DNA of 64,000 bases from NCBI GenBank assembly GCA_033675265.1, contig JAUJYZ010001118.1, positions 85,001 through 149,000 of the forward strand. The letters run 5' to 3'. The position numbers and the translations under genes were made by a program. Under the pieces are notes generated by a model. That model did no database searches and was not told the origin of the DNA. It worked only from the letters and a program-made list of their open reading frames with translations. Origin of the DNA: Actinostola sp. cb2023 (taxonomy: Eukaryota; Cnidaria; Anthozoa; Actiniaria; Actinostolidae). Below, piece after piece: positions 37,163 to 47,700 of this stretch. Each line of letters begins with the position of its first letter. Positions within the stretch are counted from its first letter, which is position 1.

Positions 37163-37316
37163 TTATATATCTGTGACGTAATTTTACTGCCAAATTTGGT
37201 CATTTTTGAGGGCCGATATGAGGCGTTAATGCCCTGTAGAAATCCGTAATGCCCTGTTCACAACTCAAAAAACTCAAAAAACTATATTCTGATAAAATTA
37301 CGTCACAGTTATATAA
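37163..37316. mobile_element. Inverted-repeat (MITE-like) element, 24-bp arms
   Basis: Arms 37163-37186 and 37293-37316 match as inverted repeats with one mismatch (core TGTGACGTAATTTTA). They enclose ~106 bp holding two ATGCCCTGT direct copies. The ends are TTATA-like; no autonomous transposase is nearby. Confidence 0.55.
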
Positions 37317-37326
37317 TAAATCCCTC

Positions 37327-37458
37327 ATTAGATGTTTTCTCGGGTATTACGGGCTGACATTTTACTCGTTGCTCGCATTTTTCCTCGCCCTGCGGGCTCG
37401 GAAAATACATTCGCAACTCGTAAAATATCAGCCCGTAATACCCGAGAAAACATCTAAT
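37327..37458. mobile_element. 132-bp near-perfect palindrome (foldback element)
   Basis: ATTAGATGTTTTCTCGGGTA at the left recurs inverted at the right end. The arms of ~58 bp contain ATTACGGGCTGA and a GC-rich centre (CGCCCTGCGGGCTCG). It abuts the 37163-37316 element, so the two may be one composite insertion. Confidence 0.7.
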
Positions 37459-38360
37459 AAGCTGTATATACTAAAATTATGCATAAATTAAAAATGATAA
37501 AGAAAGCCTCGGAGAAGCGTTCAAGTAATACATGGAGTTTCTTTTGATCACTGGTCCTGGAAGGAACTGATGGGCCCAAACGCCGGGAGGACTGAAGATA
37601 AAAAATATCTGACGTCGAAAATATTCAATGAATTCATCTCCTCGCAAGATTCTGACAAACTTAGCGGTACACACATGCAGTGTACATATTCAGTAGCGTT
37701 GAAATTGCAGGAAATACCGTTTAAAAGGTGCATACCATACAGGCTTCTTTTCGGTAACGGAAACGAACCCCCTCTTCAAACCCCCTCTTTTTTGTAAGCT
37801 TGAGTTTTTCAAATATTTATATATTTGCTATTCAAGAATTTTTTTTTTTAATAAACTTTATCATCATCTTTTTAAAATTAAAAAAAATTAAAAAATTAAA
37901 AAATTAAAAAAAATGCGAGCTACGGGCCTGATAAGACACTGACGTCACAACATGGCCACCAGGTAGTAAGTTTCAAAGGGAAATTCGCGAACAGAGATTC
38001 GTAATTCGTTCTAAATTTTGCATTTTCGAGTTTAATATTTGATATACTTTGATTTGAACTGAATTGTTCAATTTTAGACTTGACTTGCCCTTTAACTGCA
38101 TGAACGGCATGTTCAGTGGACTAGGCGCCGAAGTGTCCCTGGTAGAGTAGGTACAAGTCTTTTATAATACGTATAAAACAACTTGAGAGCATATTCAATG
38201 CGAGCATAAATTTTATTTTTTGAAACACGTATCCGGCAGCTTGCTATCACAATGGCACAGTAGTTGAGAATGAAACTTGAGAATGAAAGGTTTTGTCTCA
38301 AGAAACAGCTCTATGGAAACTAAAAAAATATATTAAAACAATATTGATTGTATTGTATTA

Positions 38361-38637
38361 CAGTGCAACTACTCCAACCAAGGCCACCCAAACAAATTTT
38401 GAATCAAATTTTCTAATCACATTTGTGACGCTGAATAACAGAATGATGTCGAATTCTACATTTTAAACTGTTTCTTGTTCACTCTTGATCATATACATAC
38501 ACATATAAAGTAAAATATATGCTTTTAAAGCGAAAATTTGACAATTTGTGCAGATTCTATTGTTTAAATACTCAATTGTGATTGGATAATTTGTATGAAA
38601 ATTTGCTTGGGTGGCCTTGGTTAGTGTAGTCGCACTG
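38361..38637. mobile_element. Tc1/mariner-like MITE with TA target-site duplication
   Basis: Terminal inverted repeats of ~40 bp begin CAGTGCAACTACTCCAACCA on the left and CAGTGCGACTACACTAACCA on the inverted right end. TA flanks both ends (38359-38360 and 38638-38639). The 277-bp length, TA duplication and CAGT ends fit a non-autonomous Tc1/mariner element. It sits 150 bp before the COPS6 start codon. Confidence 0.75.
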
Positions 38638-38781
38638 TAATAAGTATATTGAAAATTATTATTTCAAACAGGCCTTTTAATTTTTGTAAAACGTTAGTAT
38701 AGTAAACAGAAACATGATCACGTGGTTTAGAAGTTTACCCATGAGTCAATTGGCGCTCAACAAGCGTGGTTACCTAGCTTT

Positions 38782-38794
38782 TTCAAGATGGCGA
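38782..38794 (+). promoter_or_regulatory. YY1-like initiator motif over the COPS6 start codon
   Basis: TCAAGATGGCGAC overlaps the ATG at 38788 and matches the YY1 core (AAGATGGCG) often found at or just after transcription starts of housekeeping genes in animals. The implied short 5' UTR is inference. Confidence 0.4.
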
Positions 38795-41700
38795 CTCCGA
38801 TGGAAGTTCAACGAGAAGACGGCGAAGAGAAAGAGATTGTTTTGGCAAGTTCTGGCGCAGCTGGAAGCGTATCTGTAGCTCTTCATCCCTTAGTAATAAT
38901 GAATATTTCAGAGCATTACACTAGAATACGTGCACAGCAAGGCAAACCTAATCCTCAGGGTATAAACTGTCACTTTGTGTCTCTACTTCGTCTTTCTCAG
39001 AAATAAATTCTCCAAGTATCAACTCTAAAACTGGCTAATGCTTTATTGTAATTTTGTCTGTCAGTTGTAGGGGCTTTGTTAGGGACTCAAGATGGAAGGA
39101 ATGTAGAAATCTTCAATTCATTTGAGCTGCAATTTGACGTGTTTGATGATGGACACATTATTATCAATATGGAATACTATAAAACCAAAGAAGAACAATG
39201 TAAGTTTATGAAAACACTGATAGAGTACCTTTTGTAGTACAGTCATACCTCTACTGACATCACAACAACCACCTCTCCACAATCTGACAATGGCCCAATG
39301 GCAGCCAAATAATTAAACATTGTTGTGAGGTGATTATTGTTGTTTGACTATAAGTTATTTCCAGTCCAGATAAGAAGTAGGTTTACATGCATATGGGAGG
39401 TTTTATGGAATCTTTTTCTGACGTCAAAATCTGTCGCGAGTGGCCGACAAACCGTCATTTTACTTGCTCAAAACTTCAATTTTAGATCGGTGAAGTCTAA
39501 ATATCTGTATAAGTTACTTATAAACAAACAAACAAATGTCATCTAGTTGCTTAAAGAAAAACTAACAGACTTTGAAAGTTAGAATCGAACATTTTGTAGA
39601 TCTTGACGGCCACTACGTCACACGTAAAACCTCCCATACATTAAGTATTATCTATACTGTGTTTGTACAATTAGTTTTTGTGTTCTTGTACTGGAATGGA
39701 ATGGTAGCTTTATTTAAACGTCAATAAATATTTACAGGGTAGTTAGTCAGTGGTGGATGTCTCTGATGTCAAAATGGAGCCCTGCGACACTTACAATATA
39801 CAATAAATCTATCTAAAAATAATATAGTGAGCAAGCATTATCCCAGTAATTATGATGTCAAATGACTAGCTCTATTCACATAAACATAACATACATTTTA
39901 TTGGACACTCCCACGGCTTTTCAGGCCAATTTACAAGTAATAATATTGTACATACTGTACAATACCTTACATAATGCATGTACATGTGCCTTATATCATC
40001 AGTTCGTCAAGTATTCAAGAACCTTGACTTTCTTGGTTGGTATTCAACTGGTACTGCTGCACAAGAGAGTGACATTGGTATTCATAAACAGGTCAATCAT
40101 TCAATTTATCATTGGCTCCATTTGTTATAGTAGAAGCTAATATTGCATGTATCTGCAAGTCATACTATGTACACTATGGAAGATACAAATGTACATTGTA
40201 CTATGTATACTGTACATTATGTCAATTATTGTCATTACAGTCAACTCTCTCTAAGACAGACACCTTTGTCTGGTCCCTGCTGCACTGTTTTACTATAAAT
40301 TCACTCTCTCTAAGACAGACACCTTTGTCTGGTCCCTGCTGCACTGTTTTACTATAAATTCACTCTCTCTAAGACAGACACCTTTGTCTGGTCCAGGGCT
40401 GCTGCACTATTTTACTATAAATTCACTATCTCTAAGACAGACACCTTTGTCTGGTTAGGGCTGCTGCACTATTTTACTTTATAATATAGCAATGATATAG
40501 CACGCACTTTGATTGGCTAGAGTTCTATGAACTATTTCCCCATGGGCTGCATGCTCTCGTCAACCTCCCACTGGCCTCATCTGATTGCGCATACGCTGTT
40601 CGGAATAACGTGCACGCTCATTGGCTAAAATTGCTATGAACTATTTCCCCATGGGCTGCACGCTCTCTAAATGCCATATTATAAATCAATTAGTCAACTC
40701 ACATCCATGCGCCCATTAGGCCCATAGCGTTATAGATGCACTCGAGAAAATATAAAGAACTCTTAGCAAGCTAGAGTCGCACCCTGCTATGCCTCGTGCC
40801 ACTCTTATGCTTGTTAAGAGTTCTTTATATTTTCTCTCATGCGTCTATAACGCAATGGGCGCATGGACGCTCATTGACTAATTGATAAGTAAAATCACTC
40901 TCTAAGGTATCCTGCTTAGACAGAGTTGACTATCCAATCATAAATCTATTTTAATGTGGTTCGATCCCTGCAGTAGATGCATTGTACAGTACATGTATAT
41001 TATTATATGAAAAGTACAAATTATCTAAAAGAAATGTTATTATTTGTATGTGAAGGTCTGTGAAATCAATGAAAGTCCTTTGTTTCTAAAACTTAACCCG
41101 CTGGCCAGTACTAGTGATGTAAGTAACACACACACATATCATGCATAATGAACTTTTCTAACTATTGTACCGATTGAAACTAACCTCAAACGCGCGTTTT
41201 TTTTGCGGTAACTCCAAATGCATGCCGTTGTTTACTTTGTGTTAACATATGTTAGCCTCGTGTTTGAGGTTAGTTTCGATTGCTACTGTACTTATACACT
41301 GTACACAGTCAGTATGTACTGCCAATGTATTAGGTACTACATGTATTTATAAAATGAGTGACCATGTATCAGTAGATAGATCTATAGACTGAGATACTGT
41401 AGTTTATTAAGATAAAATCTTGCAGCCATAAGGCTGAATTTTACAGTTATCTTTACAATAATTTATGGAATCTAATAATATAATAAACTAGTCGTTGCAT
41501 GTTGCAAGTAAGTGCTGCGAGGCCAATAGGTGCTATAACTAACTGTAAAGGCATACTGTATCAATGTTGGGCTTCCTGTGTTTTTATTGATGTGCAAGTC
41601 GGCTGACCAAGTCATTGAATTGATTTTTTTTGTTTGCATTATACTATAGTAAAGAAGCAATAATTATGATGAAATGTGGCACTAACTTATTTATTATGAT

Positions 41701-44700
41701 AGTTGTCCACAACAAAACGCATTCAAATTCTCTTCGGTTCACTTATGTGTTTGGGCTTCCTGTGTTTCACTTACAAAATGGCGCCTTGTATAGTATTGTG
41801 TGGACTGATTAGCGATAAAATTTGAGTTGATTTCGTTTGATACACATCTTCTATTTCATCTTGATTCATCAAACGCCAGTCTTTAATATTAGTACTGTAC
41901 TAAATAATATAACGGAGTAGATTGATGCATAGAACTTTGCATAGGTTCGTGAAACTGTCGATGCGAATTACTGTAAGATAGGTAATTTGCTATCGATCGT
42001 GGATGTTACTTTTACGGCTTCCATTCCGATAAATACTGTAAATATAAGCTTGTGGTTCTTTTTCGTAGAACATAGAAACATGTAGACGACCAGCTATTCG
42101 TTTGTTTATTTTCTACCCGGGTTCATTTCTTGCACGATTTCGGCCATCGAACTTTCTTCATCCTTTCCGCGTACACGGCTGGTAGACAATCTCGCCAAAT
42201 ATCGAGTCTTCGCTCTCTTTCATTCATTTCTTTCCTGAGCTAATGTAAGCACATCGTATATCCACCAAAGACCAAAGAGAACGTGAATACATGTACATTT
42301 CACCAACAGTTCTAGTAAACATTGTACCACCGCTGGTCACCAGAATTGTGTGTACATTTGCCCCTGAAGTGCTGCATGCGGGGGGTCCAAATGGCAGAAC
42401 GGACAAAAATCGAGATTTCAACTGGTATCAGTACAGTCGTAACACAGGAACCCCAAGATTAGTGTTGCTGCTCGCCTTGTGGCTCGCAGCAATAAACAAA
42501 CACTATTTAAAATTATCTAATTTGATTTAACAATAGCTAATACTCTAAACGACTCTAATTTCCTTTTAAGTCAACATTTATCATACACTGTATCTAGCTG
42601 TTGATCACTATTGTTTACTTTCAGCTTCCGATCACAATGTATGAGAGTGTAATAGATCTGGTCGATGGAGAGGTAGGGTAAACAATTATTGTTTGTTGTA
42701 TCAATGTTAAGGTGAACATGCAAGAACAGTGAATTGTGATGAAAATATATATAATTTCTCATTTGGAATTTGAAGGCCCATAAATGAATTCTTATTGGTG
42801 TAAAATACACATGTGTAGTATGATAAGCAATATTTATTATTGGTTGAGGTTGAGCATGATACATGTTGTACATGTATTGTAAATATTATCAAGACAGGTC
42901 TGCGTTATCTGCCGAAGCTGTAGGATATTATTTGTAGAAGTACCCTATACCCTTATTATGTTTGTATCTACAGACAAGGATGTTATTTGTAGAAGTACCC
43001 TATACCCTTATTATTTGTACAGACAAGGATGTTATTTGTAGAAGTACCCTATACCTTTTTATTATGTTTGTATCTACAGACAAGGATGTTATTTGTAGAA
43101 GTACCCTATACCCTTATTATGTTTGTATCTACAGACAAGGATGTTATTTGTAGAAGTACCCTATACCCTTATTATGTTTGTATCTACAGACAAGGATATT
43201 ATTTGTAGAAGTACCCTATACCCTTATTATGTTTGTATCTACAGACAAGGATGTTATTTGTAGAAGTACCCTATACCCTTATTATGTTTGTATCTACAGA
43301 CAAGGATGTTATTTGTAGAAGTACCCTATACCCTTATTATGTTTGTATCTACAGACAAGGATGTTATTTGTAGAAGTACCCTATGCCCTTATTATGTTTG
43401 TATCTACAGACAAGGATGTTATTTGTAGAAGTACCCTATACCCTCGCTACAGAAGAAGCAGAAAGAATAGGTGTTGACCATGTAGCAAGGCTCTCAGCAT
43501 CAGGCACAGTCGATGGAGCGACAGGTAGATTGCTTGTTAAACAAAGTTTTCTGTAACTTGTTTTTGCACGTGTGTTGTGCTCATTCCAAACATGTTCTTG
43601 TTGTAGTTTCAGAACATCTTCTTGCACAGTACAATGCAATAAAGATGTTGCATTCACGAGTCAAAATGATTCTGGAATATGTCAATGCAGTTAAGAAAGG
43701 TACTTAGTAGTTATGAGTGCAGGTGAGGAATAAAGATGATACAAGAATAATTTCCATTTTAAAGTGCATTTAGAAAGATTTATATGCACTGTTTGACAAT
43801 GCCAAACAATCAACAAGTGTATCTTAATAAGCTGTTTTAAGGAGTAAGGATGGCACAGTTGGTTAGTGCGCGGCTTTCGGTGCGAGAGGTCACGAGTTCG
43901 ATTCCCAGTGATCCCACATCCTTGTTTCGACTTCTTTCCTTTCCATGTAGCTTTAATTAGCTTTAAATACCCATAAAACGGAGCACTGATGGAAAGAGAG
44001 GGGTAAATTGAGCACACCGTCGGCTTCCTGGAAGATTAACCTCCGGCTAAAGGAACTACCGACGCTAAAACAAGGTCATTTACCTTTAGGTGTATTTTCC
44101 CTCAGTAAATTAAGCCATCATATCAAATAGACAAAGCAAAACAGTCCCTACTCTTGTTGCGAAACTTATGGAGATGAGTTGAAGTTATACTTCATGTGTT
44201 GCGTACAATAGTTTCCAAGCAAGGCTATTAAGTTGTCATTCAGCCCAAGAGCATGAGACAAGATGAAAAGGCATTAGGGGAGTACCAACTTTGTTCACAA
44301 AAAAGTAGCGACTCTGATGATGTTGTAGACAATGAAAGCTTAGACGACTATACTCGCCTATATTCACAGTAGTACTACAGTAGACCTATATTCTCAGTAG
44401 TACTACAGTATACCTATATCCACAGTAGTACTACAGTATACCTATATTCACAGTAGTACTACAGTATACCTATATCCACAGTAGTACTACAGTATACCTA
44501 TATTCACAGTAGTACTACAGTATACCTATATCCACAGTAGTACTACATTATATACCTATATCCACAGTAGTACTACAGTATACCTATATTCACAGTAGTA
44601 CTACAGTATACCTACATGTATATCCACAGTAGTACTACATTATATACCTATATCCACAGTAGTACTACAGTATACCTATATCCACAGTAGTACTACAGTA

Positions 44701-47700
44701 TACCTATATCCACAGTAGTACTACAGTATACCTATATCCACAGTAGTACTACAGTATACCTATATCCACAGTAGTACTACAGTATACCTATATTCACAGT
44801 AGTACTACAGTATACCTATATCCACAGTAGTACTACAGCATACCTATATTCACAGTAGTACTACAGTATACCTATATCCACAGTAGTACTACAGTATACC
44901 TATATTCACAGTAGTACTACAGTATACCTATATCCACAGTAGTACTACAGTATACCTATATCCACAGTAGTACTACAGTATACCTATATCCACAGTAGTA
45001 CTACAGTATACCTATATCCACAGTAGTACTACAGTATACCTATATCCACAGTAGTACTACAGTATACCTATATCCACAGTAGTACTACAGTATACCTATA
45101 TCCACAGTAGTACTACAGTATACCTATATCCACAGTAGTACTACAGTATACCTATATTCACAGTAGTACTACAGTATACCTATATTCACAGTAGTACTAC
45201 AGTATACCTATATTCACAGTAGTACTACAGTATACCTATATTCACAGTAGTACTACAGTATACCTATATCCACAGTAGTACTACAGTATACCTATATCCA
45301 CAGTAGTACTACAGTATACCTATATCCACAGTAGTACTACAGTATACCTATATCCACAGTAGTACTACAGTATACCTATATCCACAGTAGTACTACAGTA
45401 TACCTATATCCACAGTAGTACTACAGTATACCTATATCCACAGTAGTACTACAGTATACCTATATCCACAGTAGTACTACAGTATACCTATATCCACAGT
45501 AGTACTACAGTATACCTATATCCACAGTAGTACTACAGTATACCTATATCCACAGTAGTACTACATTATATACCTATATCCACAGTAGTACTACAGTATA
45601 CCTATATCCACAGTAGTACTACATTATATACCTATATCCACAGTAGTAGTACTACAGTATACCTATATTCACAGTAGTACTACAGTATACCTATATCCAC
45701 AGTAGTACTACAGTATACCTATATTCACAGTAGTACTACAGTATACCTATATCCACAGTAGTACTACAGTATACCTATATTCACAGTAGTACTACAGTAT
45801 ACCTATATCCACAGTAGTACTACAGTATACCTATATCCACAGTAGTACTACAGTATACCTATATCCACAGTAGTACTACAGTATACCTATATCCACAGTA
45901 GTACTACAGTATACCTATATCCACAGTAGTACTACAGTATACCTATATCCACAGTAGTACTACAGTATACCTATATCCACAGTAGTACTACAGTATACCT
46001 ATATCCACAGTAGTACTACAGTATACCTATATCCACAGTAGTACTACAGTATACCTATATTCACAGTAGTACTACAGTATACCTATATCCACAGTAGTAC
46101 TACAGTATACCTATATCCACAGTAGTACTACAGTATACCTATATTCACAGTAGTACTACAGTATACCTATATCCACAGTAGTACTACAGTATACCTATAT
46201 CCACAGTAGTACTACAGTATACCTATATCCACAGTAGTACTACAGTATACCTATATCCACAGTAGTACTACAGTATACCTATATCCACAGTAGTACTACA
46301 GTATACCTATATCCACAGTAGTACTACAGTATACCTATATCCACAGTAGTACTACAGTATACCTATATCCACAGTAGTACTACAGTATACCTATATCCAC
46401 AGTAGTACTACAGTATACCTATATCCACAGTAGTACTACAGTATACCTATATTCACAGTTGTTGGCCCCGCGACTGTTTAGCAGTAAATTGTTTTAGGTT
46501 TTGTTTCTCTCTTGTCTCATTTGCCATTACATGTTTGTATGTAAAGGTGGCCCAGGGGGGGGGGGGGGGGGGGGATATCAGTGACGGGGAGGTGCGAATG
46601 AGGCCAAACTTTTTAACCCAAGAAAAGTCCATTACGCGAAAACAAGACCCCAAAAAAAAAATTATCCGCATAAAATCGAGAACGGTAGGATATCATTTTT
46701 ATCAACCCCAAAAAAAGTCCTTGCCAAAATCTTTATATCAAAAAAAGTCCACCAGAAAATTGATAACCCAAAAAAAGTCCCAAGCAGCGAATTTCAAACC
46801 CCAAAAAGGTCTTCGCACCTCCCCGTCACTGATACCCCTGAGTACCCCCCCTGGGAAAGGTGGAAAGTTACAGTAGGTGATACCATATTCTTTGCAGGAG
46901 ATGTCCCGTGTAACCATGAAATAATGAGAGATGCGTTGAGCCTTTGTCAGAGACTACCCGTCATGAAAACAGGGATGTTTAAAGAAGGATTCTATGATGT
47001 AAGCTATTACCTAAAGCAAATTTAAACAATGATAAAATAAACCGTTTTGTAGCTCAAACTGTGTGTTGATAACTAGATAAAACCAGCAGTAAATACATAA
47101 TGTTGTAAAGATTCTTATGTTTGAACATTCAAACACTAGAGTACAAACCATATAGTACTATTACTAATTAGTAGAAACCAACTACGGTAGCATACTATCA
47201 CGAATCCTGCAATCTGATTGGCTAACGTACTCACTATCTATTGCGTGATAGATAGCGAGTAGCGAAAAAGCTGGAGTTTTGCACAAAAACAAAGCAAAAA
47301 CTCAATAAATATTGGTATAAAATCGAAGGTAGTATACTAGTTGGTTTCTACTAAAACAATATATTAGACTACTATTGACTCATAGAAAACTCGAACTCGT
47401 ACTAAATAGTGTTATCTCCATTGTTTTTTATTGTTTCATCAGTACTATTTAGTACTAATTAGTTAGTACTGTTTCACGGACATATGGTTTGCACTCTGTT
47501 GTCTGATTTCCTTGAATATTTTTTTTTGGTGGCCTTGATTAATCCCATTGTAATGAGACTGAATGAATGGAAGAAAGAAAGAAGGAAGAGTAGAAAGGAA
47601 GTATGAAAAAAGAGAAAGGAAGGAAGAAAGAAAGGGGAAAAAGAAGAAGAATATAAGATAGAAGGCATGAATTCCCAGGACTCACATGGTAATTTTATGT

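Larger units (their letters stand above)
35755..38360. other. Intergenic region between RBR and COPS6
   Basis: Divergent genes, so both promoters lie here. It contains a retroposon 3' end with an (ATT)n tail (36000-36211), palindromic elements at 37163-37316 and 37327-37458, and A-rich simple sequence near 37840-37915. Several CACGTGA motifs occur at 36510-36870. No coding region recognised. Confidence 0.5.

Noticed and set aside
43846..43920. Functional tRNA gene
   Set aside because: Acceptor and T stems do not pair well and extra body sequence follows; it fits a SINE head.
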